Origin: Muricea muricata
Lineage: Eukaryota > Cnidaria > Anthozoa > Malacalcyonacea > Plexauridae
Assembly: GCA_963855995.1 (NCBI GenBank)
Contig: OY979725.1
Coordinates: forward strand, 7,450,118-7,514,117
Direction of reading: 5' to 3'
DNA length: 64,000 bases
A program made the position numbers and the translations under genes. The notes beneath the pieces were generated by a model. That model was not told the DNA's origin. It did no database searches and was given only the letters and a program-made list of their open reading frames with translations. Positions 9,393 through 22,395 of the stretch are shown piece after piece. Within the stretch, counting starts at the first letter, position 1; the number at the start of each line of letters is the position of its first letter.

Positions 9393-12385
9393 GAGCACCG
9401 CAAACATGATTCCCGACTTGGTAAGACCAGAAATTTCTATTTAGAAGGTGTCTTTTAGTCTTGAGTTTAGCTCTCAAAACATCATATTAAGCTCTAAAAC
9501 GATGCTGTTATTGATTTAAACAGCTTTTTTGCAATCAAATTGCTTCCAGAACGCTTAAAACGCGATTTTTAGGATTCTGAGATAACTTTTTTTACTTGCA
9601 AAGAAAGTTTTAGGTTTTTCATTCCAGCATGTTTTTTTCGCTCATTTCGATAGTTAGAGGACCGCAAACATGATTTCCGGCTTGGCAAGACTAGAAATTT
9701 TTATTTAGGTGTCTTTTAGTCTTGAGTTTAGCCCTCAAAACATCATTTTAAGCTCTAATACGTTGCCGTTATTGATTTAGACAGCTTTTTTGCGCTCAAA
9801 TCGCTTCCAGAACGCTTAAAACGCGCTTTTGATGATTCTGAGATCATTTTTTTCACTTGCAAAGAAAGTTTTAGGTTTTTTATTCCAGCACGTTATTTCG
9901 CTCATTTCGATAGTTAGAGCACCGCAAACATGTTTCCCGACTTGGTAAGATCAGAAATTTCGATTTAGAAGGTGTCTTTTAGTCTTGAGGTTAGCCCTCA
10001 AAACATCATTTTAAGCTCTAAAACGATGCCGTTATTGATTTAGACAGCTTTCTTGCTATCAAATTGCTTCCAGAACGCTTAAAACGCGATTTTGATGATT
10101 CTGAGATCATTTTTTCTCACTTGCAAAGAAACTTTTAGGTTTTTTATTCCAGCACGTTATTTCGCTCATTTCGATAGTTAGAGCACCGCAAACATGATTC
10201 CCGACTTGGTAAGACCAGAAATTTCGATTTAGAAGGTGTCTTTTAGTCTTGAGTTTAGCCCTTAAAACATCATTTTAAGCTCTAAAACGATGCTGTTATT
10301 GATTTAAACAGCTTTTTTGCTATCAAATTGCTTCCAGAACGCTTAAAACGCGATTTTTATGATTCTGAGATAACTTTTTTTACTTGCAAAGAAAGTTTTA
10401 GGTTTTTCATTCCAGCATGTTTTTTTCGCTCATTTCGATAGTTAGGAGACCGCAAACATGATTTCCGCCTTGGCAAGATCAGAAATTTTTATTTAGGTGT
10501 CTTTTAGTCTTGAGTTTAGCCCTCAAAACATCATTTTAGGCTCCAATACGTTGCCGTTATTGATTTAGACAGCTTTTTTGCGCTCAAATCGCTTCCAGAA
10601 CGCTTAAAACGCGATTTTGATGATTCTGAGATAATTTTTTTTCACTTGTAAAGCAAGTTTTAGGTTTTTCAATCCAGCATGTTATTTCGCTCATTTCGAT
10701 AGTTAGGGCACCGCAAACATGACTCCCGACTTGGTAAGATCAAAAATTTCGATTTAGAAGGTGTCTTTTAGTCTTGAGTTTAGCCTTCAAAACATCATTT
10801 TAAGCTCTAAAACTATGCCGTTATTGATTTAGACAGCTTTTTTGCTATCAAATTGCTTCCAGAACGCTTAAAGCGCGATTTTGATAATTCTGAGATAACT
10901 TTTTGTACTTGCAAAGAAAGTTTTAGGTTTTTCATTCCAGCATGTTTTTTTCGCTCATTTCGACTGTTAGAGCACCGCAAACATGATTTTCGTCTTGGTA
11001 AGATCAGAAATTTTTATTTAGAAGGTGTCTTTTAGTCTTGAGTTTAGCCCTCAAAAAATCATTTTAAGCTCTAATACGTTTCCGTTATTGATTTAGACAG
11101 CTTTTTCGCTATCAAATTGCTTCCAGAACGCTTAAAACGCGATTTTGATGATTCTGAGATAACTTTTTTTACTTGCAAAGAAAGTTTTAGGTTTTTTATT
11201 CCAGCACGTTATTTCGCTTATTTCGATAGTTAGAGCACCGCAAACATGATTCCCGACTTGGTAAGATCAGAAATTTCGATTTAGAAGGTGTCTTTTAGTC
11301 TTGAGTTTACCCATCAAAACATCATTTTAAGCTCTAAAACGATGCCGTTATTGATTTAGACAGCTTTCTTGCTATCAAATTGCTTCCAGAACGCTTAAAA
11401 CGCGATTTTGATGATTCTGAGATCATTTTTTTTCACTTGCAAAGAAAGTTTTAGGTTTTTTATTCCAGCACGTTATTTCGCTCATTTCAATAGTTAGAGC
11501 ACCGCAAACATGATTCCCGACTTGGTAAGACCAGAAATTTCGATTTAGAAGGTGTCTTTTAGTCTTGAGTTTAGCCCTCAAAACATCATTTTAAGCTCTA
11601 AAACGATGCTGTTATTGATTTAAACAGCTTTTTTGCTATCAAATTGCTTCCAGAACGCTTAAAACGCGATTTTTAGGATTCTGAGATAACTTTTTTTACT
11701 TGCAACGAAAGTTTTAGGTTTTTCATTCCAGCATGTTTTTTTCGCTCATTTCGATAGTTAGAGCACCGCAAATATGATTTCCGGCTTGGTAAGATCAGAA
11801 ATTTCGATTTAGAAGGTGCTTTTAGTCTTGAGTTTAGCCCTCAAAACATCATTTTAAGCTCTAATACGTTGCCGTTATTAATTTAGACAACTTTTTTGCG
11901 CTCAAATAGCTTCCAGAACGCTTAAAACGCGATTTTGATGATTCTGAGATCATTTTTTTTCACTTGCAAAGAAAGTTTTAGGTTTTTTATTCCACCACGT
12001 TATTTCGCTCATTTCGATAGTTAGAGCACCGCAAACATGATTCCCGACTTGGTAAGACCAGAAATTTCGATTTAGAAGGTGTCTTTTAGTCTTGAGTTTA
12101 GCCCTCAAAACATCATTTTAAGCTCTAAAACGATGCCGTTATTGATTTAGACAGCTTTTTTGCTATCAAATTGCTTCCAGAACGCTTAAAGCGCGATTTC
12201 GATGATTCTGAGATCATTTTTTTTCACTTGTAAAGAAAGTTTTAGGTTTTTCATTCCAGCATGTTGTTTCGCTCATTTCGATAGTTAGGGCACCGCAAAC
12301 ATGATTCCCGACTTGGTAAGATCAAAAAATTCGATTTAGAAGGTGTCTTTTAGTCTTGAGTTTAGCCCTCAAAACATCATTTTAA

Positions 12386-15300
12386 GCTCTAAAACGTTGC
12401 CGTTATTGATTTAGACAGCTTTTTCGCTATCAAATTGCTTCCAGAACGCTTAAAACGCGATTTTGATGATTCTGAGATAACTTTTTTTACTTGCAAAGAA
12501 AGTTTTAGGTTTTTCATTCCAGCATGCTTTTTTCGCTCATTTGGATAGTTAGAGGACCGCAAACATTATTTCCGACTTGGTAAGATCAGAAATTTTTATT
12601 TAGAAGGTGTCTTTTAGTCTTGAGTTTAGCCCTCAAAACATCATTTTAACCTCTAAAACGTTGCCGTTATTGATTTAGACAACTTTTTTGCGCTCAAATC
12701 GCTTCATGAACGCTTAAAAAGCGATTTTGATGATTCTGAGATTACTTTTTTTCACTTGCAAAGAATGTTTTAGCTTTTTCATTCAACATTTTATTTCGCT
12801 TATTTCGACAGTTAGAGCACCGCAAACATGATTTTCGTCTTGGTAAGATCAGAAATTTCGATTTAGAAGGTGCTTTTACTCTTGAGTTTAGCCCTTAAAA
12901 CATCATTTTAAGCTCTAAAACGATGCCGTTATTGATTTAAAATGCTTTTTTGCTATCAAATTGCTTCCAGAACGCTTAAAACGCGATTTTTAGGATTCTG
13001 AGATAACTTTTTTTACTTGCAATGAAAGTTTTAGGTTTTTCATTCCAGCATGTTTTTTCCGCTCATTTCGATAGTTAGAGGACCGCAAACATGATTTCCG
13101 GCTTGGTAAGATCAGAAATTTCGATTTAGAAGGTGCTTTTAGTCTTGAGTTTAGCCCTCAAAACATCATTTTAAGCTCTAATACGTTGCCGTTATTAATT
13201 TAGACAACTTTTTTGCGCTCAAATCGCTTCCAGAACGCTTAAAACGCGATTTTGATGATTCTGAGATCATTTTTTTCCACTTGCAAAGAAAGTTTTAGGT
13301 TTTTCATTCCAGCACGTTTTTTCGCTCATTTCGATAGTTAGAGCACCGCAAACATGATTCCCGACTTGGTAAGACCAGAAATTTCGATTTAGAAGGTGTC
13401 TTTCAGTCTTGAGTTTAGCCCTCAAAACATCATTTTAAGCTCTAAAACGATGCCGTTATTGATTTAGACAGCTTTTTTGCTATCAAATTGCTTCCAGAAC
13501 GCTTAAAGCGCGATTTCGATGATTCTGAGATCATTTTTTTTCACTTGTAGAGAAAGTTTTAGCTTTTTCATTCAACATTTTATTTCGTTCATTTCGACAG
13601 TTAGATCACCGCAAACATGATTTTCGTTATGGTAAGATCAGAAATTTTGATTTAGAAGGTGCTTTTAGTCTTGAGTTTAGCACTCAAAACATCATTTTAA
13701 GCTCTAAAACGATGCTGTTATTGATTTAAACAGCTTTTTTGCGCTCATATCGCTCCCAGAACGCTTAAAACGCGATTTTGATGATTCTGAGATCATTTTT
13801 TTTCACTTGCAAAGAAAGTTTTAGGTTTTTTATTCCAGCACGTTATTTCCGTCATTTCGATAGTTAGAGCACCGCAAACATGATTCCCGACTTGGTAAGA
13901 TCAGAAATTTCGATTTAGAAGGTGTCTTTTAGTCTTGAGTTTAGCCCTCAAAACATCATTTTAAGCTCTAAAACGATGCTGTTATTGATTTAAACAGCTT
14001 TTTTGCTATCAAATTGCTTCCAGAACGCTTAAAACGCGATTTTTATGATTCTGAGATAACTTTTTTTACTTGCAAAGAAAGTTTTAGGTTTTTCATTCCA
14101 GCATGTTTTTTTCGCTCATTTCGATAGTTAGGGGACCGCAAACATGATTTCCGCCTTGGCAAGATCAGAAATTTTTATTTAGGTGTCTTTTAGTCTTGAG
14201 TTTAGCCCTCAAAACATCATTTTAGGCTCCAATACGTTGCCGTTATTGATTTAGACAGCTTTTTTGCGCTCAAATCGCTTCCAGAACGCTTAAAACGCGA
14301 TTTTGATGATTCTGAGATAATTTTTTTTCACTTGTAAAGCAAGTTTTAGGTTTTTCAATCCAGCATGTTATTTCGCTCATTTCGATAGTTAGGGCACCGC
14401 AAACATGACTCCCGACTTGGTAAGATCAAAAATTTCGATTTAGAAGGTGTCTTTTAGTCTTGAGTTTAGCCTTCAAAACATCATTTTAAGCTCTAAAACT
14501 ATGCCGTTATTGATTTAGACAGCTTTTTTGCTATCAAATTGCTTCCAGAACGCTTAAAGCGCGATTTTGATGATTCTGAGATAACTTTTTGTACTTGCAA
14601 AGAAAGTTTTAGGTTTTTCATTCCAGCATGTTTTTTTCGCTCATTTCGACTGTTAGAGCACCGCAAACATGATTTTCGTCTTGGTAAGATCAAAAATTTT
14701 TATTTAGAAGGTGTCTTTTAGTCTTGAGTTTAGCCCTCAAAAAATCATTTTAAGCTCTAATACGTTTCCGTTATTGATTTAGACAGCTTTTTCGCTATCA
14801 AATTGCTTCCAGAACGCTTAAAACGCGATTTTGATGATTCTGAGATAACTTTTTTTACTTGCAAAGAAAGTTTTAGGTTTTTTATTCCAGCACGTTATTT
14901 CGCTTATTTCGATAGTTAGAGCACCGCAAACATGATTCCCGACTTGGTAAGATCAGAAATTTCGATTTAGAAGGTGTCTTTTAGTCTTGAGTTTACCCAT
15001 CAAAACATCATTTTAAGCTCTAAAACGATGCCGTTATTGATTTAGACAGCTTTCTTGCTATCAAATTGCTTCCAGAACGCTTAAAACGCGATTTTGATGA
15101 TTCTGAGATCATTTTTTTTCACTTGCAAAGAAAGTTTTAGGTTTTTTATTCCAGCACGTTATTTCGCTCATTTCAATAGTTAGAGCACCGCAAACATGAT
15201 TCCCGACTTGGTAAGACCAGAAATTTCGATTTAGAAGGTGTCTTTTAGTCTTGAGTTTAGCCCTCAAAACATCATTTTAAGCTCTAAAACGATGCTGTTA

Positions 15301-16071
15301 TTGATTTAAACAGCTTTTTTGCTATCAAATTGCTTCCAGAACGCTTAAAACGCGATTTTTAGGATTCTGAGATAACTTTTTTTACTTGCAACGAAAGTTT
15401 TAGGTTTTTCATTCCAGCATGTTTTTTTCGCTCATTTCGATAGTTAGAGCACCGCAAATATGATTTCCGGCTTGGTAAGATCAGAAATTTCGATTTAGAA
15501 GGTGCTTTTAGTCTTGAGTTTAGCCCTCAAAACATCATTTTAAGCTCTAATACGTTGCCGTTATTAATTTAGACAACTTTTTTGCGCTCAAATAGCTTCC
15601 AGAACGCTTAAAACGCGATTTTGATGATTCTGAGATCATTTTTTTTCACTTGCAAAGAAAGTTTTAGGTTTTTTATTCCACCACGTTATTTCGCTCATTT
15701 CGATAGTTAGAGCACCGCAAACATGATTCCCGACTTGGTAAGACCAGAAATTTCGATTTAGAAGGTGTCTTTTAGTCTTGAGTTTAGCCCTCAAAACATC
15801 ATTTTAAGCTCTAAAACGATGCCGTTATTGATTTAGACAGCTTTTTTGCTATCAAATTGCTTCCAGAACGCTTAAAGCGCGATTTCGATGATTCTGAGAT
15901 CATTTTTTTTCACTTGTAAAGAAAGTTTTAGGTTTTTCATTCCAGCATGTTGTTTCGCTCATTTCGATAGTTAGGGCACCGCAAACATGATTCCCGACTT
16001 GGTAAGATCAAAAAATTCGATTTAGAAGGTGTCTTTTAGTCTTGAGTTTAGCCCTCAAAACATCATTTTAA
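12386..16071. repeat. Higher-order repeat A, copy 3 (14 monomers, internally deleted)
   Basis: It begins as copies 1 and 2 do (monomers 1 to 6), then passes directly to monomers 12 to 19. Compared with copy 1, 1580-4086 is missing: 2,507 bp, equal to the 1,188-bp element plus 1,319 bp, or five monomers. The junction lies between about 13,901 (monomer 6 marker AAGATCAG) and 13,976 (monomer 12 marker GATGCTG). Repeat phase is kept, so unequal exchange between monomers is the likely cause. Confidence 0.93.
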
Positions 16072-19000
16072 GCTCTAAAACGTTGCCGTTATTGATTTAG
16101 ACAGCTTTTTCGCTATCAAATTGCTTCCAGAACGCTTAAAACGCGATTTTGATGATTCTGAGATAACTTTTTTTACTTGCAAAGAAAGTTTTAGGTTTTT
16201 CATTCCAGCATGTTTTTTTCGCTCATTTCGATAGTTAGGGGACCGCAAACATGATTTCCGCCTTGGCAAGATCAGAAATTTTTATTTAGGTGTCTTTTAG
16301 TCTTGAGTTTAGCCCTCAAAACATCATTTTAAGCTCTAATACGTTGCCGTTATTGATTTAGACAGCTTTTTTGCGCTCAAATCGCTTCCAGAACGCTTAA
16401 AACGCGATTTTGATGATTCTGAGATAATTTTTTTTCACTTGTAAAGCAAGTTTTAGGTTTTTCAATCCAGCATGTTATTTCGCTCATTTCGATAGTTAGG
16501 GCACCGCAAACATGACTCCCGACTTGGTAAGATCAAAAATTTCGATTTAGAAGGTGTCTTTTAGTCTTGAGTTTAGCCTTCAAAACATCATTTTAAGCTC
16601 TAAAACTATGCCGTTATTGATTTAGACAGCTTTTTTGCTATCAAATTGCTTCCAGAACGCTTAAAGCGCGATTTTGATGATTCTGAGATAACTTTTTGTA
16701 CTTGCAAAGAAAGTTTTAGGTTTTTCATTCCAGCATGTTTTTTTCGCTCATTTCGACTGTTAGAGCACCGCAAACATGATTTTCGTCTTGGTAAGATCAG
16801 AAATTTTTATTTAGAAGGTGTCTTTTAGTCTTGAGTTTAGCCCTCAAAAAATCATTTTAAGCTCTAATACGTTTCCGTTATTGATTTAGACAGCTTTTTC
16901 GCTATCAAATTGCTTCCAGATCGCTTAAAACGCGATTTTGATGATTCTGAGATAACTTTTTTTACTTGCAAAGAAAGTTTTAGGTTTTTTATTCCAGCAC
17001 GTTATTTCGCTTATTTCGATAGTTAGAGCACCGCAAACATGATTCCCGACTTGGTAAGATCAGAAATTTCGATTTAGAAGGTGTCTTTTAGTCTTGAGTT
17101 TACCCATCAAAACATCATTTTAAGCTCTAAAACGATGCCGTTATTGATTTAGACAGCTTTCTTGCTATCAAATTGCTTCCAGAACGCTTAAAACGCGATT
17201 TTGATGATTCTGAGATCATTTTTTTTCACTTGCAAAGAAAGTTTTAGGTTTTTTATTCCAGCACGTTATTTCGCTCATTTCAATAGTTAGAGCACCGCAA
17301 ACATGATTCCCGACTTGGTAAGACCAGAAATTTCGATTTAGAAGGTGTCTTTTAGTCTTGAGTTTAGCCCTCAAAACATCATTTTAAGCTCTAAAACGAT
17401 GCTGTTATTGATTTAAACAGCTTTTTTGCTATCAAATTGCTTCCAGAACGCTTAAAACGCGATTTTTAGGATTCTGAGATAACTTTTTTTACTTGCAACG
17501 AAAGTTTTAGGTTTTTCATTCCAGCATGTTTTTTTCGCTCATTTCGATAGTTAGGGCACCGCAAACATGACTCCCGACTTGGTAAGATCAAAAATTTCGA
17601 TTTAGAAGGTGTCTTTTAGTCTTGAGTTTAGCCTTCAAAACATCATTTTAAGCTCTAAAACTATGCCGTTATTGATTTAGACAGCTTTTTTGCTATCAAA
17701 TTGCTTCCAGAACGCTTAAAGCGCGATTTTGATGATTCTGAGATAACTTTTTGTACTTGCAAAGAAAGTTTTAGGTTTTTCATTCCAGCATGTTTTTTTC
17801 GCTCATTTCGACTGTTAGAGCACCGCAAACATGATTTTCGTCTTGGTAAGATCAGAAATTTTTATTTAGAAGGTGTCTTTTAGTCTTGAGTTTAGCCCTC
17901 AAAAAATCATTTTAAGCTCTATCACGTTTCCGTTATTGATTTAGACAGCTTTTTCGCTATCAAATTGCTTCCAGATCGCTTAAAACGCGATTTTGATGAT
18001 TCTGAGATAACTTTTTTTACTTGCAAAGAAAGTTTTAGGTTTTTTATTCCAGCACGTTATTTCGCTTATTTCGATAGTTAGAGCACCGCAAACATGATTC
18101 CCGACTTGGTAAGATCAGAAATTTCGATTTAGAAGGTGTCTTTTAGTCTTGAGTTTACCCATCAAAACATCATTTTAAGCTCTAAAACGATGCCGTTATT
18201 GATTTAGACAGCTTTCTTGCTATCAAATTGCTTCCAGAACGCTTAAAACGCGATTTTGATGATTCTGAGATCATTTTTTTTCACTTGCAAAGAAAGTTTT
18301 AGGTTTTTTATTCCAGCACGTTATTTCGCTCATTTCAATAGTTAGAGCACCGCAAACATGATTCCCGACTTGGTAAGACCAGAAATTTCGATTTAGAAGG
18401 TGTCTTTTAGTCTTGAGTTTAGCCCTCAAAACATCATTTTAAGCTCTAAAACGATGCTGTTATTGATTTAAACAGCTTTTTTGCTATCAAATTGCTTCCA
18501 GAACGCTTAAAACGCGATTTTTAGGATTCTGAGATAACTTTTTTTACTTGCAACGAAAGTTTTAGGTTTTTCATTCCAGCATGTTTTTTTCGCTCATTTC
18601 GATAGTTAGAGGACCGCAAATATGATTTCCGGCTTGGTAAGATCAGAAATTTCGATTTAGAAGGTGCTTTTAGTCTTGAGTTTAGCCCTCAAAACATCAT
18701 TTTAAGCTCTAATACGTTGCCGTTATTAATTTAGACAACTTTTTTGCGCTCAAATAGCTTCCAGAACGCTTAAAACGCGATTTTGATGATTCTGAGATCA
18801 TTTTTTTTCACTTGCAAAGAAAGTTTTAGGTTTTTTATTCCACCACGTTATTTCGCTCATTTCGATAGTTAGAGCACCGCAAACATGATTCCCGACTTGG
18901 TAAGACCAGAAATTTCGATTTAGAAGGTGTCTTTTAGTCTTGAGTTTAGCCCTCAAAACATCATTTTAAGCTCTAAAACGATGCCGTTATTCATTTAGAC

Positions 19001-19233
19001 AGCTTTTTTGCTATCAAATTGCTTCCAGAACGCTTAAAGCGCGATTTCGATGATTCTGAGATCATTTTTTTTCACTTGTAAAGAAAGTTTTAGGTTTTTC
19101 ATTCCAGCATGTTGTTTCGCTCATTTCGATAGTTAGGGCACCGCAAACATGATTCCCGACTTGGTAAGATCAAAAAATTCGATTTAGAAAGTGTCTTTTA
19201 GTCTTGAGTTTAGCCCTCAAAACATCATTTTAA
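16072..19233. repeat. Rearranged higher-order block, 12 monomers
   Basis: Order relative to copy 1 is 1/12 hybrid, 13, 14, 15, 16, 17/13 hybrid, 14, 15, 16, 17, 18, 19. Monomer starts include 16072, 16333, 16597, 16861, 17124, 17388, 17652 and 18706. The first hybrid switches between 16,151 and 16,213, and the second between about 17,537 and 17,555. Both switches keep monomer phase. Confidence 0.9.
16597..18705. repeat. Four-monomer tandem duplication (1,055-bp shift)
   Basis: Monomers 14-15-16-17 occur at 16597-17651 and again at 17652-18705. Both copies of monomer 15 carry a private change, CCAGATCGC in place of CCAGAACGC (near 16,920 and 17,975), not seen in the equivalent monomers of the other blocks. 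This shows the two copies descend from each other. The last monomer of the first copy is the 17/13 hybrid that marks the exchange point. Confidence 0.9.
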
Positions 19234-21605
19234 GCTCTAAAACGTTGCCGTTATTGATTTAGACAGCTTTTTCGCTATCAAATTGCTTCCAGAACGCTTA
19301 AAACGCGATTTTGATGATTCTGAGATAACTTTTTTTACTTGCAAAGAAAGTTTTAGGTTTTTCATTCCAGCATGCTTTTTTCGCTCATTTGGATAGTTAG
19401 AGGACCGCAAACATTATTTCCGACTTGGTAAGATCAGAAATTTTTATTTAGAAGGTGTCTTTTAGTCTTGAGTTTAGCCCTCAAAACATCATTTTAACCT
19501 CTAAAACGTTGCCGTTATTGATTTAGACAACTTTTTTGCGCTCAAATCGCTTCATGAACGCTTAAAGAGCGATTTTGATGATTCTGAGATTACTTTTTTT
19601 CACTTGCAAAGAATGTTTTAGCTTTTTCATTCAACATTTTATTTCGCTTATTTCGACAGTTAGAGCACCGCAAACATGATTTTCGTCTTGGTAAGATCAG
19701 AAATTTCGATTTAGAAGGTGCTTTTACTCTTGAGTTTAGCCCTTAAAACATCATTTTAAGCTCTAAAACGATGCCGTTATTGATTTAGACAGCTTTTTTG
19801 CTATCAAATTGCTTCCAGAACGCTTAAAGCGCGATTTCGATGATTCTGAGATCATTTTTTTTCACTTGTAAAGAAAGTTTTAGGTTTTTCATTCCAGCAT
19901 GTTGTTTCGCTCATTTCGATAGTTAGGGCACCGCAAACATGATTCCCGACTTGGTAAGATCAAAAATTTCGATTTAGAAGGTGTCTTTTAGTCTTGAGTT
20001 TAGCCCTCAAAACATCATTTTAAGCTCTAAAACGTTGCCGTTATTGATTTAGACAGCTTTTTCGCTATCAAATTGCTTCAAGAACGCTTAAAACGCGATT
20101 TTGATGATTCTGAGATAACTTTTTGTACTTGCAAAGAAAGTTTTAGGTTTTTCATTCCAGCATGTTTTTTTCGCTCATTTCGACTGTTAGAGCACCGCAA
20201 ACATGATTTTCGTCTTGGTAAGATCAGAAATTTTTATTTAGAAGGTGTCTTTTAGTCTTGAGTTTAGCCCTCAAAAAATCATTTTAAGCTCTAATACGTT
20301 TCCGTTATTGATTTAGACAGCTTTTTCGCTATCAAATTGCTTCCAGAACGCTTAAAACGCGATTTTGATGATTCTGAGATAACTTTTTTTACTTGCAAAG
20401 AAAGTTTTAGGTTTTTTATTCCAGCACGTTATTTCGCTTATTTCGATAGTTAGAGCACCGCAAACATGATTCCCGACTTGGTAAGATCAGAAATTTCGAT
20501 TTAGAAGGTGTCTTTTAGTCTTGAGTTTACCCATCAAAACATCATTTTAAGCTCTAAAACGATGCCGTTATTGATTTAGACAGCTTTCTTGCTATCAAAT
20601 TGCTTCCAGAACGCTTAAAACGCGATTTTGATGATTCTGAGATCATTTTTTTTCACTTGCAAAGAAAGTTTTAGGTTTTTTATTCCAGCACGTTATTTCG
20701 CTCATTTCAATAGTTAGAGCACCGCAAACATGATTCCCGACTTGGTAAGACCAGAAATTTCGATTTAGAAGGTGTCTTTTAGTCTTGAGTTTAGCCCTCA
20801 AAACATCATTTTAAGCTCTAAAACGATGCTGTTATTGATTTAAACAGCTTTTTTGCTATCAAATTGCTTCCAGAACGCTTAAAACGCGATTTTTAGGATT
20901 CTGAGATAACTTTTTTTACTTGCAACGAAAGTTTTAGGTTTTTCATTCCAGCATGTTTTTTTCGCTCATTTCGATAGTTAGAGGACCGCAAATATGATTT
21001 CCGGCTTGGTAAGATCAGAAATTTCGATTTAGAAGGTGCTTTTAGTCTTGAGTTTAGCCCTCAAAACATCATTTTAAGCTCTAATACGTTGCCGTTATTA
21101 ATTTAGACAACTTTTTTGCGCTCAAATAGCTTCCAGAACGCTTAAAACGCGATTTTGATGATTCTGAGATCATTTTTTTTCACTTGCAAAGAAAGTTTTA
21201 GGTTTTTTATTCCACCACGTTATTTCACTCATTTCGATAGTTAGAGCACCGCAAACATGATTCCCGACTTGGTAAGACCAGAAATTTCGATTTAGAAGGT
21301 GTCTTTTAGTCTTGAGTTTAGCCCTCAAAACATCATTTTAAGCTCTAAAACGATGCCGTTATTGATTTAGACAGCTTTTTTGCTATCAAATTGCTTCCAG
21401 AACGCTTAAAGCGCGATTTCGATGATTCTGAGATCATTTTTTTTCACTTGTAAAGAAAGTTTTAGGTTTTTCATTCCAGCATGTTGTTTCGCTCATTTCG
21501 ATAGTTAGGGCACCGCAAACATGATTCCCGACTTGGTAAGATCAAAAAATTCGATTTAGAAGGTGTCTTTTAGTCTTGAGTTTAGCCCTCAAAACATCAT
21601 TTTAA
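19234..21605. repeat. Rearranged higher-order block, 9 monomers
   Basis: Order is 1, 2, 19, 1/14 hybrid, 15, 16, 17, 18, 19, with starts at 19234, about 19498, 19760, 20024, about 20291 and onward. Monomer 2 joins monomer 19 between about 19,750 and 19,786. The 1/14 hybrid switches between about 20,090 and 20,122 and carries a CTTCAAGAACG variant that recurs in the next blocks. Confidence 0.88.
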
Positions 21606-22395
21606 GCTCTAAAACGTTGCCGTTATTGATTTAGACAGCTTTTTCGCTATCAAATTGCTTCCAGAACGCTTAAAACGCGATTTTGATGATTCTGAGATAA
21701 CTTTTTTTACTTGCAAAGAAAGTTTTAGGTTTTTCATTCCAGCATGCTTTTTTCGCTCATTTAGATAGTTAGAGGACCGCAAACATTATTTCCGACTTGG
21801 TAAGATCAAAAATTTTTATTTAGAAGGTGTCTTTTAGTCTTGAGTTTAGCCCTCAAAACATCATTTTAACCTCTAAAACGTTGCCGTTATTGATTTAGAC
21901 AACTTTTTTGCGCTCAAATCGCTTCATGAACGCTTAAAGAGCGATTTTGATGATTCTGAGATTACTTTTTTTCACTTGCAAAGAATGTTTTAGCTTTTTC
22001 ATTCAACATTTTATTTCGCTTATTTCGACAGTTAGAGCACCGCAAACATGATTTTCGTCTTGGTAAGATCAGAAATTTCGATTTAGAAGGTGCTTTTACT
22101 CTTGAGTTTAGCCCTTAAAACATCATTTTAAGCTCTAAAACGATGCCGTTATTGATTTAGACAGCTTTTTTGCTATCAAATTGCTTCCAGAACGCTTAAA
22201 GCGCGATTTCGATGATTCTGAGATCATTTTTTTTCACTTGTAAAGAAAGTTTTAGGTTTTTCATTCCAGCATGTTGTTTCGCTCATTTCGATAGTTAGGG
22301 CACCGGAAACATGATTCCCGACTTGGTAAGATCAAAAATTTCGATTTAGAAGGTGTCTTTTAGTCTTGAGTTTAGCCCTCAAAACATCATTTTAA
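21606..22395. repeat. Partial higher-order block, monomers 1-2-19
   Basis: Three monomers (21606, about 21870 and 22132) repeat the start of the preceding 9-monomer block at offset 2,372. They share that block's variant GCTTAAAGAGCG in monomer 2. After 22,396 the order differs, so this is a truncated copy. Confidence 0.85.

Larger units (their letters stand above)
6193..12385. repeat. Higher-order repeat A, copy 2 (19 monomers plus mobile element)
   Basis: This block matches copy 1 base for base at offset 6,192 with only about seven differences found by eye. They are at 1825-1826, 2671 (inside the element), 4058, 4071 and 5023 of copy 1, plus a small substitution and 1-bp length change near 6,093. 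That is about 99.9% identity, against much lower identity between neighbouring monomers inside a unit, the classic sign of recent block amplification. An assembly duplication cannot be excluded from sequence alone, but the scattered differences argue against it. Confidence 0.95.

Noticed and set aside
6193-12385. Two independent insertions of the element
   Set aside because: Same monomer, same base, same flanks and a shared 6,192-bp offset for all surrounding variants show one insertion followed by block duplication.
14499-16269. Minus-strand 64-codon frames at 14499-14693 and 16075-16269
   Set aside because: They are antisense shadows of the same monomer positions as the plus-strand frames, with basic low-complexity translations and no independent support.
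1629-20255. Recurrent 60-codon open frames (for example at 1629, 4661, 7821, 10853, 14539, 16646, 17701 and 20073) beginning at TTG and reading MLPERLKRDF
   Set aside because: They all fall in the same phase of the satellite monomer in copies of monomers 7, 14 or 1/14, lack an ATG start, and exist only because those monomers lack a stop present in neighbours. Repeated identity here reflects array homogenisation, not coding constraint.
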